Source of the DNA: Martinezella rhizogenes | GTDB taxonomy: Bacteria > Pseudomonadota > Alphaproteobacteria > Rhizobiales > Rhizobiaceae | DNA: 64,000 nt | Assembly: GCF_007002745.1 (NCBI RefSeq) | Contig: NZ_SGNY01000001.1 | Coordinates: 744,001 to 808,000, forward strand | Direction: 5' to 3' | Shown here: one piece after another, positions 48,290 to 58,755 of the stretch | Position numbering within the stretch: position 1 is the first letter of the stretch | Layout of the letters: every line of letters begins with the position of its first letter | Position numbers and translations under genes: made by a program | Notes under the pieces: generated by a model | Database searches by the model: none | Seen by the model: the letters and a program-made list of their open reading frames with translations, nothing else | What the model was told of the DNA's origin: nothing

Positions 48290-49261
48290 ATGGTCACTAT
48301 TCTCGACAGAACGTCGTCCGACGAAAAGCGTATCCGCCATCCGGAAAAGGCGCATCGGCCCGATACCGAGGTCATGCGCAAGCCGGAATGGATCCGCGTC
48401 AAGGCGCCGACCTCCAAGGGCTATCACGAGACGCGCGAACTGGTGCGCAGCCACAAGCTGGTAACGGTGTGCGAGGAAGCCGGCTGTCCGAATATCGGCG
48501 AATGCTGGGACAAGAAACACGCGACCTTCATGATCATGGGTGAAATCTGCACCCGCGCCTGCGCCTTCTGCAACGTCGCGACCGGCAAGCCCAACGCGCT
48601 TGACATGGACGAGCCTGAGAATGTCGCCAAGGCCGTCAAGCAGATGGGCCTTTCGCACGTCGTCATCACCTCGGTAGACCGTGACGATCTCGCCGACGGC
48701 GGTGCTGAACATTTCGAAAAGGTCATATGGGCGATCCGTGCTGCGTCTCCAAACACGACCATCGAAATCCTCACACCCGACTTCCTGAAGAAGCCCGGTG
48801 CTCTGGAGCGTGTCGTGGCCGCCAAGCCCGATGTCTTCAATCACAATATGGAAACCGTTCCGGGCAATTATCTGACGGTCCGCCCCGGTGCGCGCTACTT
48901 CCATTCCGTGCGCCTCCTGCAGCGCGTCAAGGAACTGGACCCCACCATGTTCACCAAGTCGGGAATCATGGTTGGCCTCGGTGAAGAGCGTAACGAAGTG
49001 CTGCAGCTGATGGATGATCTGCGCAGCGCCGACGTGGACTTCCTGACCATCGGCCAGTACCTGCAGCCGACCCGCAAGCACCACAAGGTCGAGGCCTTCG
49101 TGACGCCGGAAGAGTTCAAGTCCTACGAAACGGTTGCCTATACCAAGGGCTTCCTGATGGTCTCCTCCAGCCCGCTGACGCGGTCGTCGCATCATGCCGG
49201 CGACGATTTCGAGCGCCTGCGTGCTGCCCGCGAAAAGAAGCTGCTGGCGGCTGCGGAGTAA
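48290..49261 (+). CDS. lipA: Lipoyl synthase
   Basis: 323 residues of the radical SAM family. It inserts two sulfurs into octanoyl-lysine on E2 subunits and other lipoyl domains. The auxiliary cluster motif is [12 protein letters not shown] (C-x4-C-x5-C) and the radical SAM motif CTRACAFC (C-x3-C-x2-C), with the C-terminal [10 protein letters not shown] serine ligand. Its place after the PDH genes fits, since PdhB and PdhC here both need lipoylation. Confidence 0.97.
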   Translation: MVTILDRTSSDEKRIRHPEKAHRPDTEVMRKPEWIRVKAPTSKGYHETRELVRSHKLVTVCEEAGCPNIGECWDKKHATFMIMGEICTRACAFCNVATGKPNALDMDEPENVAKAVKQMGLSHVVITSVDRDDLADGGAEHFEKVIWAIRAASPNTTIEILTPDFLKKPGALERVVAAKPDVFNHNMETVPGNYLTVRPGARYFHSVRLLQRVKELDPTMFTKSGIMVGLGEERNEVLQLMDDLRSADVDFLTIGQYLQPTRKHHKVEAFVTPEEFKSYETVAYTKGFLMVSSSPLTRSSHHAGDDFERLRAAREKKLLAAAE

Positions 49262-49300
49262 GCAGCGGTAGGCCCAAAAGGGGCGCACTCTCTCTCCCTC

Positions 49301-49375
49301 GTCATCCTCGCCCTTCAGGCGAGGATCCATTGGCGACCGAAAAGGTGGATACTCGGGTCAGGCCCGAGGACGACG
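49301..49375. repeat. Short palindromic intergenic element
   Basis: About 75 bp containing hairpins CCTCGCC / GGCGAGG (49306-49324) and CTCGGG / CCCGAG (49352-49368), with GTCATCCTC and GAGGACGAC ends. This style (CGTCATCCTCGG... palindromes) recurs widely in rhizobial intergenic DNA. It lies between lipA and the convergent DMT transporter gene and may act as a terminator. Confidence 0.6.
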
Positions 49376-49429
49376 TCGAGTGGCGTGGGCTCGTCAGGAA
49401 ACTTGGCTGCCTGTTTTAGCTTGCCTCGC

Positions 49430-50362
49430 TCACACCACAACCTTCTCCGGCCTATGCGCCCGCATGCACAAGATCACGCTCAGCACCACCGAACAGATCG
49501 CCACGATCTCGACAATCGTCGGCCCGCGTCCTTCCCATAAAAACCCGTAAAGCAGCGCAAACAGCGTCTCGAACAGGATCATCTGCCCGACCAGGGTGAG
49601 CGGCAGCATGCGGCTCATGCGGTTCCAGAATGCATTGCCGAGAATGGAGGCGGTGAAACCGAGGCCAGCGGCGATGGCGGCGAAATGCAGCCAGTCTCCC
49701 ATATTGTGGCTTCCTCCGCCAAAGCCGAAGGCCGGAATGGCGAGCAGCAGCGCAAGCCCGCCGGTCACGACACCGGTCATCATGTTCCAGTCATCGGCGC
49801 TGACATGGTGAAGACGTGACAGCCAGCGGGCATTGCCGACGGCAAAAGCCGTCCAGGAGGCCAGCGCGCCGAGAGCACAGGCAAGCCCGATGACGCGGGA
49901 CACATCCAGACCGGCATCGTTTTCCGTCAGCGACTGCCAGGAAATGCCGATAATGCCGATTGCGCCGAAGGCAAGCGATGGCCACAGCCGCTTCAGCGAC
50001 ACCGCGCCATGGTCACGACTGCCGATAATGGTAACGGCGACGGGCAGGAAGCCGATGATGATCGAAGTGAAAGCAACGCCGCTGAGCTTCACCGCCGTTG
50101 ATATGAAGACATAATAGGCGATATTGCCGATCATGCTCAGCCAGCCGAGCGCAAACCATTCCCGCGCGCCGAAATGCGCCGATACCCGTTTCAGGCGCGG
50201 CCCGATGATGATGAGGGAAATCAGCCCATAGGTGAGATAACGCGCCGTCGATAATTGCAGGGCCGAAAAATCAGGCACGAGTTTCGGAGCGAGAAATATG
50301 CCACCCCAGAGTGCGCCTGCCAGCACGCCGTAAAAAACACCGAGACCCGTTTTGTTGTTCAT
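49430..50362 (-). CDS. DMT (EamA)-family transporter
   Basis: 310 residues with ten predicted membrane helices in two EamA repeats (about residues 8-140 and 155-300). Typical features: FYGVLAGALWGGIFLAPKLV at the N-terminus and LTLVGQMILFETLFALLYGF in the second repeat. EamA carriers export amino acids, metabolites or drugs; no substrate can be told. The upstream AraC-type gene on the same strand is a possible regulator, with a large palindrome in between. Confidence 0.88.
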   Translation of the reverse strand: MNNKTGLGVFYGVLAGALWGGIFLAPKLVPDFSALQLSTARYLTYGLISLIIIGPRLKRVSAHFGAREWFALGWLSMIGNIAYYVFISTAVKLSGVAFTSIIIGFLPVAVTIIGSRDHGAVSLKRLWPSLAFGAIGIIGISWQSLTENDAGLDVSRVIGLACALGALASWTAFAVGNARWLSRLHHVSADDWNMMTGVVTGGLALLLAIPAFGFGGGSHNMGDWLHFAAIAAGLGFTASILGNAFWNRMSRMLPLTLVGQMILFETLFALLYGFLWEGRGPTIVEIVAICSVVLSVILCMRAHRPEKVVV

Positions 50363-50486
50363 GTCATGTCACATCCACATTCACATTTGCCTGCGATGTG
50401 CCACAGGCCTTTGCGGCTGTCTTGACAAAAACTCCTGAGGTTTTGTCCGCCGCTCTGATTGTTGGTTTTTAGAGGGTTGTCCGTTG

Positions 50487-50695
50487 ATAGCGGATCGAGG
50501 GTGTGTGAGGTTTACCCCCCTCTGCCCTGCCGGGCATCTCCCCCACAAGGGGGGAGATCGATCTGCGGCAAGGTCTCGTTCATCTCGAAGCTTGAGAATG
50601 AAGTGGAGGTAGCGCCTCCTGCCGATCTCCCCCCTTGAGGGGGAGATGCCCGGCAGGGCAGAGGGGGGTAAACCACGCCCACCTCGATCCGCTAT
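50487..50695. repeat. Large inverted repeat (74-bp arms), MITE/RIME-like
   Basis: Left arm 50487-50560 and right arm 50623-50695 are near-perfect reverse complements. A 52-bp inner block differs at about one base; the outer block (ATAGCGGATCGAGG ... GGTTTACC) has a few mismatches. The centre is 62 bp. The arms include CCCTGCCGGGCAT and GGGGGGAGATCG, motifs common in rhizobial repeats. It fills most of the gap 50363-50723 between the AraC and DMT genes. No gene is inside. Confidence 0.9.
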
Positions 50696-50723
50696 GAGCT
50701 GACAACCTCCTGAAAGCTCAAAT

Positions 50724-51482
50724 CTAATGAATGCCGCGGTTCCGGCGATAGGTGGCCGGCGTTTCACCCACCGCATTGCGCATGGCGCGGGTCAGCGCCG
50801 TCTGGTCGGAAAAACCGGCACTGAGAGCGATTTCGGCAATCGGCAGGCTGGATTGGCTGAGGAGCGTGCAAACCTTGTCCATCCGCAATCCGGCAAGCCA
50901 GCGGTGAGGCGGGAAACCGAATTCTTCGAGAAACAACGCGTGCAGGCGGCTGTCGCTGATCGTCACGCAGGCCGCCAGCATGTCGATCGTCCAGGGAAAG
51001 AACGGCTCCGCCCTGACGACTGCACTGAGTTTGCGCAGGCGCTGGCGGATATCGGCTTTTTCAGGCGCAAGGCTGTCCACCAGCAGGGGCGCCCAGAGAC
51101 CGGCAATATCGTCGCGCCGGCCGTCGGTTTTGATGAGGCCGCGCATATAGGCGATCAATTGCCGTGTATCAGGCGCAATATCGAGAAACGGCGCGCGGGC
51201 GAATCTCTCCAGCGTCTGTTCGGAAACGGCACTTTCATCGATATCCACCACCAGCGAATGGTTTATCGCCGTCGCTTCCTGCGTATGCGATGCATCACGG
51301 TGGATGAAGACGCCGCGTCCGGTCGACAGTTCGTCCTGCCGTCCGCCCACGTCAATCCGCAGGCAGCCGGAGACTGGAAGAACGATCTGCACGAAACCGT
51401 GCCGTTCCCTAGGTCGTTCCTGCCGGTAGGTTCTGATATCTGCCGATGCGACTGTCATGACGCTGTCGTTTCCATTGTGCAA
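50724..51482 (-). CDS. AraC-family transcriptional regulator
   Basis: 252 residues. An N-terminal cupin-like sensor region (GFVQIVLPVSGCLRIDVGGR) and a C-terminal double HTH: SDSRLHALFLEEFGFPPHRW and IAEIALSAGFSDQTALTRAM. The latter is the AraC signature (GFSDQ). It is upstream of the DMT transporter on the same strand; regulators of this type often control an adjacent exporter. Confidence 0.9.
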   Translation of the reverse strand: MHNGNDSVMTVASADIRTYRQERPRERHGFVQIVLPVSGCLRIDVGGRQDELSTGRGVFIHRDASHTQEATAINHSLVVDIDESAVSEQTLERFARAPFLDIAPDTRQLIAYMRGLIKTDGRRDDIAGLWAPLLVDSLAPEKADIRQRLRKLSAVVRAEPFFPWTIDMLAACVTISDSRLHALFLEEFGFPPHRWLAGLRMDKVCTLLSQSSLPIAEIALSAGFSDQTALTRAMRNAVGETPATYRRNRGIH

Positions 51483-51586
51483 AGAAATGGCCGCCTCGAA
51501 AAAGCGGCCAGTTTCATTGTCTGATTATGACATCGTCTTGAAGGTTGGGCCAGCCGGCTTTATCGGTGGGCCATACGAAACGGCAA

Positions 51587-51763
51587 TTAACAGTCTTCCT
51601 TGGCGGTCGATTCGCCGCGTTTGCGCTTGCGCAGAACCGGCTTGTTCTCTCTCGCCTCGCATTTTGCAACGTCGATAAGGTAGGCAAGCACGGGCATGCC
51701 GTTCATCGATGCGAGTTGCTTGGCGGATTCGAGAAGGTTGATGATGTTGGAAAAATCGTCCAT
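51587..51763 (-). CDS. Small conserved-looking hypothetical protein (58 aa)
   Basis: The frame from ATG 51763 encodes 58 residues: a helical N-terminus (MDDFSNIINLLESAKQLASM) then a conserved-looking NGMPVLAYLIDVAKCEA and a basic tail (RKRKRGESTAKEDC). The open frame continues upstream to 51913, but that part is low quality. The amphipathic, leucine-rich first half and clean composition suggest a real gene. I do not recognise its function. It is on the minus strand 104 bases before the AraC gene. Confidence 0.6.
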   Translation of the reverse strand: MDDFSNIINLLESAKQLASMNGMPVLAYLIDVAKCEARENKPVLRKRKRGESTAKEDC

Positions 51764-52010
51764 CGGCTCACTCAGTGGCTCAAAGCGGTTATGTGTCGGG
51801 TCTGAACCCAAAGATGAATACGCGTGGGAAAAACGGGAGCGCCCGGCGCGTTTGCATCCAGTGGGTGTAATATTAGTGGCAAATAAATAGCAATCCCTGT
51901 GAGGGGGTTGCAATAGTCAATTTTCCGTAACTGCCATGCGCAACGACAATATCGCTTGAATGCGGGTGTCCGCACGTTAGGCAATTTTCCGGTCATGACG
52001 AGGGTATAGA

Positions 52011-52580
52011 ATGCCGAACTATCTCGAGACAGTGGAAGACGCGGCTGCAATCATTGTTCGGGCGCAGCGCATCATGGTCGTTGGCTGCTCCGGGGGCGGC
52101 AAGTCGACGCTCTCGCAGAAACTCGCGCGCAAATTTGAGCTTCGTTATATCTCCATGGATCGCGAAATTTTCTGGCTGCCCGGCTGGGAGTTGCGCCCGC
52201 GCGAAGAACAGCGGCAGCGGATAGCCGCCATGGTCATGGAGGAGCGCTGGTTGATGGATGGCAGCAATCCGTCGTCTTTTGATATGCGCATGCCGCGCTC
52301 TCACATCGTGCTCTGGGTGAGAATGCCGCGCTGGCTCTGCCTGTGGGGAGCCATCAGCCGGGCGATCAAGGGTTATGGCAAGGCACGGCCTGAAATGGCG
52401 GAGGGATGTCCGGAAAGGATAGACGCCGATTTCCTGCGTTATATCTGGAACTTCGAGCGCCGCCATACTCCGATTTTCGAGCAGAATTTCGCTCTTTATG
52501 GTCAGGGTGTGCCGGTATTCCAGCTGAAAAGCCGAAAACAGTTTCGCCGCCTTCTTGATCTTCTTGTTATCGGCGATTAA
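52011..52580 (+). CDS. P-loop NTPase of the FlaR/adenylate kinase-like group
   Basis: 189 residues. Walker A GCSGGGKST at residues 25-33, then YISMDREIFWLPGWELRPRE, an acceptor-like segment, and WLMDGSNPSSFDMRMPRSH, as in proteins annotated DNA topology modulation protein FlaR. The family resembles small-molecule kinases; the FlaR topology claim is old and weak. It lies 9 bases before ratA, so may be co-transcribed. Confidence 0.8.
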   Translation: MPNYLETVEDAAAIIVRAQRIMVVGCSGGGKSTLSQKLARKFELRYISMDREIFWLPGWELRPREEQRQRIAAMVMEERWLMDGSNPSSFDMRMPRSHIVLWVRMPRWLCLWGAISRAIKGYGKARPEMAEGCPERIDADFLRYIWNFERRHTPIFEQNFALYGQGVPVFQLKSRKQFRRLLDLLVIGD

Positions 52581-52589
52581 CTGCCGCTT

Positions 52590-53045
52590 ATGCCCCAGTT
52601 CGAAACGCATCGCCACGTCAAACACTCACCCGACCGCATGTACGACCTTGTCGCCGATGTGGAGAAATATCCGGAGTTTCTGCCCCTTTGCGAAGGGCTT
52701 ACCGTTCGCTCGCGCAAGGAGCGGGATGGCAAGGTGCTGCTGGTGGCGGATATGACGGTGGGCTACAAGGCCATTCGCGAGACCTTCACCACGCAGGTGC
52801 TGCTGAACCCGGCCGAGCGCGCCATCGATGTGAAATATATCGATGGGCCGTTTAAATATCTCGACAATCGCTGGCGTTTCGAAGAATCAAAAGATGGTGG
52901 CTCGGCCATTCATTTCTTCATCGATTATGAATTCAAGAGCCGGTTGCTCGGCGCCGTCATGGGGTCGATGTTCGACCGGGCCTTCCGTATGTTCGCCGAA
53001 GCCTTCGAGACCCGCGCGGACAAGATTTACGCCGACCCGACCTGA
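52590..53045 (+). CDS. RatA/Coq10-like START-domain protein
   Basis: 151 residues. The Coq10/RatA START fold signature reads HSPDRMYDLVADVEKYPEFL PLCEG, with VGYKAIRETFTTQV and ending FRMFAEAFETRAD. Coq10 homologues bind ubiquinone and support respiration; E. coli RatA was also described as blocking 70S association. In alphaproteobacteria the gene often lies near lipA. Here it is 3.3 kb from lipA, with DMT/AraC/FlaR genes between. Its 3' end overlaps the convergent cinA-like gene by 19 bases. Confidence 0.88.
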   Translation: MPQFETHRHVKHSPDRMYDLVADVEKYPEFLPLCEGLTVRSRKERDGKVLLVADMTVGYKAIRETFTTQVLLNPAERAIDVKYIDGPFKYLDNRWRFEESKDGGSAIHFFIDYEFKSRLLGAVMGSMFDRAFRMFAEAFETRADKIYADPT

Positions 53046-53536
53046 TTGAGGGCGACAAGCATCTCAAGTGCAGTTCTGACGGTCGCCAGCCGGATTTCGG
53101 TGCGGCCGATCTCGCCGTAACGCATTTCATGATGCAGGATTTCGCCGCTGCGTGCCTTGGCGGCCAGATGCACCAGGCCAACGGGTTTGTCGGCGGAACC
53201 GCCTCCAGGACCGGCAATGCCGGTCACGGCCATGGCAAAATCCGCACGCGAGCGGAACAGTGCGCCATGCGCCATCTGCAGCGCCGTCTGCCGGGATACC
53301 GCGCCGAAGGTCGTCAGCGTCTCGGCGCCAACCCCCAGCATGTCCATCTTGGCCTGGTTCGTATAGGTGACGAAACCGCGATCAACGACGGCGGAAGAGC
53401 CGGCAATTTCGGTCAGCGAACCGGCGATCAGGCCGCCTGTGCAGCTTTCAGCGGTCGAGACCATGAAGCCACGCGCGGTGAAATCGGAGATGATCCGCTG
53501 CGCCAGTCTTTCTATGTCACCGGGAAAAAGGCTCAT
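53027..53536 (-). CDS. CinA-family protein (nicotinamide-nucleotide amidohydrolase PncC-like)
   Basis: 169 residues: only the C-terminal CinA domain, without the MoCF-like domain of full Cin[21 protein letters not shown] supplies the catalytic serine/threonine region and [20 protein letters not shown] the second conserved loop. PncC deamidates NMN to NaMN for NAD recycling. It overlaps ispDF by 4 bases (ATGA), so it is downstream in that operon. Confidence 0.92.
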   Translation of the reverse strand: MSLFPGDIERLAQRIISDFTARGFMVSTAESCTGGLIAGSLTEIAGSSAVVDRGFVTYTNQAKMDMLGVGAETLTTFGAVSRQTALQMAHGALFRSRADFAMAVTGIAGPGGGSADKPVGLVHLAAKARSGEILHHEMRYGEIGRTEIRLATVRTALEMLVALNQVGSA

Positions 53537-54720
53537 AGTGGTCTGCCCTTGTAAACGACGGTGGCGGTGGCGATGGCCGCAATGCCTTCCCGGCGGCCCA
53601 CAAAGCCGATGGTTTCATTGGTTGTCGCTTTCACCGAGCAGCGCTCCAGCGCAATCCCAAGCATATCAGAGAGCGCTTCGCGCATGGCCTGGCGATGCGG
53701 GCCGATGCGCGGTGCTTCGGCGATCAGTGAGACATCGGCATTCATGATCGTGCCGCCATTGTCGCGCACCACCTTGGCCGCATGTTCGAGGAAGATGCGT
53801 GAGGCTGCACCCTTCCATTGCGGATCGGATGGCGGGAAGTGATCGCCGATATCGCCCGCACCACAGGTGGCGAGCAGCGCGTCCGTCAACGCATGCAGCG
53901 CCACATCGGCATCCGAATGGCCTTTGAGTCTCTGGTCGTGTTCGATGAACACGCCGCAAAGCGTCACGCCATCGCCGGCCTCCAGCTGGTGCACGTCGTA
54001 GCCATTGCCGGTGCGCACGTCGGGCAATGCGTGAGAGAGCTTTTCATCAGCCATGGTGATATCCCGCTTGAGAGTGAGTTTGACATTGTCGACCGAACCT
54101 TCGGTCAGCGTCACCGGCAGTCCCGCCCATTCGGCAATCGACGCATCGTCGGTAAAATCGGTCTTTCCGGAAGCGGCAGCGGCGCGGTGTGCGGCGAGAA
54201 TATCTCCAAAGCCGAAGCTTTGTGGCGTCTGCGCCGCATAAAGTCCCTGCCGGGAAACCGTTTCCACGACGCGATCATCTGACCCGCGCTTCAGCGTATC
54301 GGTGACGGGCAGGGCGGGCAGAACGCCGACAGCACCTTCCTGGTGCAGCGCCACGATACGCTCCAGCATCTCGGCGGCGACGAAAGGCCGCACCGCATCA
54401 TGGATCATGACATGGCTCAGATCGTGCGAGGAAAGCACCTCAAGCCCGGCCAGCACCGATTGCTGGCGCGTTGCGCCGCCGGTCACCGTGATGATCCGCT
54501 CGCCGGCGTCAACCCGCTCAAGGATCGGTGACAACAGTGCGGCATCGTCGGCATGGCTGACGATCACGATCGGGCAAGTACCGTCCCAGTCAAGAAAGGT
54601 CGACAATGTATGCTCGATCACGGCCTTGCCGCCGATCGGGCGATATTGTTTTGGCCCCTCCTCGGGGGAGCCTGCCCTTTCACCGCGTCCGGCGGCGACG
54701 ATGACGATGCCGAGTTTCAT
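53533..54720 (-). CDS. ispDF: Bifunctional IspD/IspF (MEP pathway)
   Basis: 395 residues. The N-terminal IspD part (residues 1 to about 230) has [20 protein letters not shown], the CTP-binding loop; it makes CDP-methylerythritol. The C-terminal IspF part has [20 protein letters not shown] (metal ligands D-x-H) and [20 protein letters not shown]; it makes the cyclodiphosphate. Fusion of the two is typical of alphaproteobacteria, with IspE encoded elsewhere. ATG 54720 is preferred to 54735, as AGGAAAG sits between them. It feeds UppS, encoded in this window. Confidence 0.96.
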   Translation of the reverse strand: MKLGIVIVAAGRGERAGSPEEGPKQYRPIGGKAVIEHTLSTFLDWDGTCPIVIVSHADDAALLSPILERVDAGERIITVTGGATRQQSVLAGLEVLSSHDLSHVMIHDAVRPFVAAEMLERIVALHQEGAVGVLPALPVTDTLKRGSDDRVVETVSRQGLYAAQTPQSFGFGDILAAHRAAAASGKTDFTDDASIAEWAGLPVTLTEGSVDNVKLTLKRDITMADEKLSHALPDVRTGNGYDVHQLEAGDGVTLCGVFIEHDQRLKGHSDADVALHALTDALLATCGAGDIGDHFPPSDPQWKGAASRIFLEHAAKVVRDNGGTIMNADVSLIAEAPRIGPHRQAMREALSDMLGIALERCSVKATTNETIGFVGRREGIAAIATATVVYKGRPL

Positions 54721-54945
54721 AGTACTTTCCTGCATTGGTCATATGCTTTGCGCGCAACCCTTAGCGGTTGACAGTCCTGCTCTAGCGTTTCAAAACCGGG
54801 ATGGCCAGCCCGATAAGACGCGCATTCATCCTGCACGCCGCAGGATCGTCTGTCATTGCGCGTCGCAACCTGCACAAATTGCCACCGACCGCAAAACAGG
54901 CAGGCAGCCGCCCCGCAAATAAAAGGTGCAACCTTCTAAAAGTGC

Positions 54946-54974
54946 TTGGCAACTGCGCAAACACTGTCTAAAAA
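54946..54974 (+). promoter_or_regulatory. Possible promoter of dusB-ntrBC
   Basis: TTGGCA at 54946-54951 and TAAAAA at 54969-54974 with 17-bp spacing lie 22-50 bp before the dusB start. A sigma-54 site (GG-N10-GC) was tested and does not fit. Confidence 0.35.
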
Positions 54975-54995
54975 TAATGCAAATAACCCTTCTGC

Positions 54996-56012
54996 ATGAA
55001 AGATCATCAGTTGTCCCTTCCGGAATTGTCAGAACCGTTCAGCATCGGCTCAGTAACGATCCGTAATCGTGCGGTGCTGGCGCCCATGTCTGGCGTGACG
55101 GATCTGCCGTTCCGGCAGCTTGCCTGGCGTTATGGCGCGGGTCTGGTCGTGACGGAAATGGTCGCTAGCCGCGAACTCGTGGCCAACAGGGGTGAATCCT
55201 GGGCGCGGCTGAAAAATGCCGGCATGGTTCCGCATATGGTGCAGCTTGCCGGGCGCGAGGCGCATTTCATGGCGGAAGCCGCCAGGATTGCCGCGGATAA
55301 CGGCGCCGGCATCATCGATATCAACATGGGTTGCCCGGCCAAGAAGGTGACGGGCGGTTATTCCGGTTCGGCGCTGATGCGCGATCCCGATCACGCTCTT
55401 TCATTGATCGAGGCGACGGTTGGCGCGGTTGCTGTGCCCGTCACGCTGAAGATGCGGCTCGGCTGGGACGAAAACACCATCAACGCGCCCGAGATTGCCC
55501 GCCGCGCCGAAGCGGCAGGGGTTCAGCTCATCACCATTCACGGCCGTACCCGCATGCAGTTTTATGAGGGACATGCGGACTGGGACGCCATCCGCGCAGT
55601 GCGGGAGGTAGTTTCCGTGCCGCTGATCGCCAATGGCGATGTCGAGACCGCTGATGATGCGCGGGAAATTCTCCGTCGTTCCGGTGCGGATGCCGTCATG
55701 GTCGGTCGCGGTGCGCAGGGGCAGCCCTGGCTGCCGGCGGTGCTGGCCGGACATTCAGCACCGCAACGCGCCGAAATCGCTGATATTGCCGTCGAGCATT
55801 ACGAGATGATGCTGGAATTTTACGGAAGGGAAGCCGGTCTGCGGCATGCCCGCAAACATCTGGGCTGGTATCTCGACCGTTTTGCACCGGATTTTACCGC
55901 GCCCGACAAGGCTAAAATCATGACATCGCGTGACACGGCGGAAGTGGCGGATCTGCTGCGCTCCGCCCTTTGCGAAAATGCGGGCGAAGAAGCCGCAAGG
56001 AAGGCCGCATGA
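54996..56012 (+). CDS. dusB: tRNA-dihydrouridine synthase DusB (NifR3)
   Basis: 338 residues. This FMN enzyme reduces uridine to dihydrouridine in the D-loop of t[43 protein letters not shown] (catalytic Cys in GCP) and [20 protein letters not shown] are diagnostic. In rhizobia and Rhodobacter it is known as nifR3, the first gene of the nifR3-ntrB-ntrC operon. It overlaps ntrB by 4 bases. Confidence 0.97.
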   Translation: MKDHQLSLPELSEPFSIGSVTIRNRAVLAPMSGVTDLPFRQLAWRYGAGLVVTEMVASRELVANRGESWARLKNAGMVPHMVQLAGREAHFMAEAARIAADNGAGIIDINMGCPAKKVTGGYSGSALMRDPDHALSLIEATVGAVAVPVTLKMRLGWDENTINAPEIARRAEAAGVQLITIHGRTRMQFYEGHADWDAIRAVREVVSVPLIANGDVETADDAREILRRSGADAVMVGRGAQGQPWLPAVLAGHSAPQRAEIADIAVEHYEMMLEFYGREAGLRHARKHLGWYLDRFAPDFTAPDKAKIMTSRDTAEVADLLRSALCENAGEEAARKAA

Positions 56013-57157
56013 GCGCTGACAAACACAGCCCGGCAGATGCAAACCCGCTCGCCATGGCGGTTCTGAACGCGGTGCAGAACCCCGTCATTCTGGTGGATGC
56101 CGAAGGTTTTATCGCATTCGCCAATTGGGAAGCCGAAGCCTTTTTCGGGGCGAGCGCCTCCCATCTTGCCCGCTACCGCGTCTCCACCTTCATTCCCTTT
56201 GGCAGCCCGCTTCTGGCGCTGATCGATCAGGTGCGGGAGCGCCGCGCGCCGGTCAATGAATATCGCGTTGACCTGAGTTCTCCGCGTCTCGGACAGGACA
56301 AGTTGGTCGACCTTTACGTCGCGCCTGTCGTCAGCGAGCCGGGATCGGTCGTCGTCGTCTTTCAGGAACGGTCGATGGCCGACAAGATCGATCGGCAATT
56401 GACCCATCGCGCGGCGGCTCGTTCCGTCACCGGGCTCGCCTCGATGCTGGCGCATGAGATCAAGAATCCGCTTTCCGGTATTCGTGGCGCCGCCCAGCTG
56501 CTGGAAACATCGGTTGCCGACGAGGACCGGGCGCTGACGCGGCTGATCTGCGATGAGACCGACCGCATCGTCTCGCTGGTCGATCGCATGGAGGTATTTT
56601 CCGATGAGCGGCCGGTGGACCGCGTGCCGGTCAACATCCATTCGGTGCTCGATCATGTGAAGGCCATCGCCAAGGCCGGCTTTGCCCGCAACATCAAGAT
56701 TTCCGAAAATTATGACCCGTCGCTGCCGCCGGTCTATGCCAATCGCGATCAGCTGGTGCAGGTGTTTCTCAATCTGGTGAAGAATGCGGCGGAAGCCGTG
56801 GGCAATCAGCCGGATGGCGAGATATTGCTGACCACCGCTTACCGTCCCGGCATGCGCCTTTCAGTCGCCGGCAGCCGCGAACGCATCTCGCTGCCGCTCG
56901 AATTTTGCGTGCATGATAATGGTCCGGGCGTCCCGGCCGATCTTTTGCCGCATCTTTTCGATCCTTTCATTACCACCAAGACGAATGGTTCGGGCCTCGG
57001 CCTGGCACTTGTTGCCAAGCTGATCGGCGCGCATGGTGGCATCGTTGAATGTGACAGCCAGAACCACCGCACGACTTTCCGCGTATTGTTGCCCGTCTCG
57101 CCGGAAATGGCGCTAGACGACAGCTCTTTGCCGAACACGACAGGAAATGACCCATGA
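56009..57157 (+). CDS. ntrB: Nitrogen regulation sensor kinase NtrB
   Basis: 382 residues, soluble. An N-terminal PAS domain ([20 protein letters not shown]) senses through PII binding; the H-box [20 protein letters not shown] carries His149; N box [13 protein letters not shown] and G boxes DNGPGVP and [14 protein letters not shown] follow. It phosphorylates NtrC under nitrogen limitation. ATG 56009 overlaps dusB (ATGA), and the stop overlaps ntrC likewise. Confidence 0.97.
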   Translation: MSADKHSPADANPLAMAVLNAVQNPVILVDAEGFIAFANWEAEAFFGASASHLARYRVSTFIPFGSPLLALIDQVRERRAPVNEYRVDLSSPRLGQDKLVDLYVAPVVSEPGSVVVVFQERSMADKIDRQLTHRAAARSVTGLASMLAHEIKNPLSGIRGAAQLLETSVADEDRALTRLICDETDRIVSLVDRMEVFSDERPVDRVPVNIHSVLDHVKAIAKAGFARNIKISENYDPSLPPVYANRDQLVQVFLNLVKNAAEAVGNQPDGEILLTTAYRPGMRLSVAGSRERISLPLEFCVHDNGPGVPADLLPHLFDPFITTKTNGSGLGLALVAKLIGAHGGIVECDSQNHRTTFRVLLPVSPEMALDDSSLPNTTGNDP

Positions 57158-58605
57158 CAGCTACGATCCTCGTCGCCGATGATGATGCCGCGATCCGCAC
57201 GGTTCTGAACCAGGCGCTCAGCCGCGCCGGTTACGATGTGCGCATCACTTCCAATGCCGCAACGCTCTGGCGCTGGGTTTCGGCAGGTGAGGGCGATCTT
57301 GTCGTGACCGATGTCGTGATGCCGGACGAAAACGCCTTTGATCTTCTGCCACGCATCAAGAAGGCCCGGCCGGACCTGCCGGTTCTGGTCATGAGCGCCC
57401 AGAACACTTTCATGACCGCCATCAAGGCCTCGGAAAAGGGCGCTTATGATTATCTGCCCAAGCCCTTCGATCTGACGGAGTTGATCGCCATCATCGGCCG
57501 CGCGCTTTCTGAGCCGAAGCGCAAGCCGGCGAAGCTCGATGACGACATGCAGGACGGCATGCCGCTGGTTGGCCGCTCGGCAGCGATGCAGGAAATCTAC
57601 CGTGTTCTCGCCCGCCTGATGCAGACTGACCTGACGCTGATGATCACGGGTGAGTCCGGTACCGGTAAGGAACTCGTGGCGCGGGCGCTGCATGATTACG
57701 GCAAGCGCCGCAACGGTCCCTTCGTCGCCATCAACATGGCAGCGATCCCGCGTGATCTCATCGAATCGGAACTGTTCGGCCATGAGAAGGGCGCCTTCAC
57801 CGGTGCGCAAAACCGCTCCACCGGCCGTTTCGAACAGGCCGAGGGTGGCACGCTGTTCCTCGATGAAATCGGCGATATGCCGATGGACGCACAGACGCGC
57901 CTGCTGCGTGTGTTGCAACAGGGCGAATATACGACGGTGGGTGGTCGCACGCCGATCCGCACCGATGTCCGCATCGTTGCCGCCACCAACAAGGACCTGA
58001 AGCAATCGATCAATCAGGGCCTCTTCCGCGAGGACCTTTATTATCGCCTGAATGTCGTGCCGCTGCGCCTGCCGCCGCTGCGTGACCGCGCCGAGGATAT
58101 TCCCGATCTGGTGCGTCATTTCATCCAGACAGGCGAGAAGGAAGGCCTGGAAGGCAAGCGTTTCGAGAGCGAAGCCCTTGAGGTCATGAAGGCCTATGCC
58201 TGGCCGGGCAACGTGCGCGAGCTGGAAAACCTGATCCGCCGGCTGATGGCCCTTTATCCGCAGGAAGTCATCACCCGCGAGATCATCGAGCAGGAATTGC
58301 AGTCGGATGTTCCTGACAGCCCGCTCGACAAGATGGCGGTCCGCACCGGCACGCTTAGCATTTCGCAGGCGGTCGAGGAGAATATGCGGGATTATTTTGC
58401 AAGCTTCGGCGACGGCCTGCCGCCGCCCGGCCTTTATGACCGCGTGCTGCGCGAACTCGAATATCCGCTGATTCTCGCTGCCCTGACGGCGACGCGTGGC
58501 AACCAGATCAAGGCCGCCGATCTCCTCGGCCTGAACCGCAATACGCTGCGCAAAAAGATCCGCGAGCTTGGCGTTTCGGTCTATCGCAGCTCCCGCCCGA
58601 CCTGA
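57154..58605 (+). CDS. ntrC: Nitrogen regulation response regulator NtrC
   Basis: 483 residues: receiver (Asp53 in [14 protein letters not shown]), sigma-54 AAA+ domain (Walker [15 protein letters not shown] in [20 protein letters not shown], Walker [11 protein letters not shown]) and a Fis-type HTH ([20 protein letters not shown]). It activates sigma-54 promoters for nitrogen assimilation genes such as glnA/glnII. The GAFTGA loop is intact, in contrast to NtrX downstream. ATGA overlap with ntrB. Confidence 0.98.
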   Translation: MTATILVADDDAAIRTVLNQALSRAGYDVRITSNAATLWRWVSAGEGDLVVTDVVMPDENAFDLLPRIKKARPDLPVLVMSAQNTFMTAIKASEKGAYDYLPKPFDLTELIAIIGRALSEPKRKPAKLDDDMQDGMPLVGRSAAMQEIYRVLARLMQTDLTLMITGESGTGKELVARALHDYGKRRNGPFVAINMAAIPRDLIESELFGHEKGAFTGAQNRSTGRFEQAEGGTLFLDEIGDMPMDAQTRLLRVLQQGEYTTVGGRTPIRTDVRIVAATNKDLKQSINQGLFREDLYYRLNVVPLRLPPLRDRAEDIPDLVRHFIQTGEKEGLEGKRFESEALEVMKAYAWPGNVRELENLIRRLMALYPQEVITREIIEQELQSDVPDSPLDKMAVRTGTLSISQAVEENMRDYFASFGDGLPPPGLYDRVLRELEYPLILAALTATRGNQIKAADLLGLNRNTLRKKIRELGVSVYRSSRPT

Positions 58606-58755
58606 GAATGTTGACAAGGCCGCACTTGTCGTTGCATTTTCGCCACATTGTGTTGCTTGGAAAACACTAGGAGGGAGAGAGATTCGCTAGTCTCAAGCGT
58701 TTCTCGCCTGACTTCAGGAATGTGGTGCTGGCTGGCCAGCGATTGGGAGTAGTGC

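Noticed and set aside
54940-54995. Sigma-54 promoter before dusB
   Set aside because: The GG of TTGG is not followed by GC at 10-bp spacing.
56839-58617. 592-codon open frame antisense to ntrC and ntrB
   Set aside because: Shadow of well-supported genes on the plus strand.
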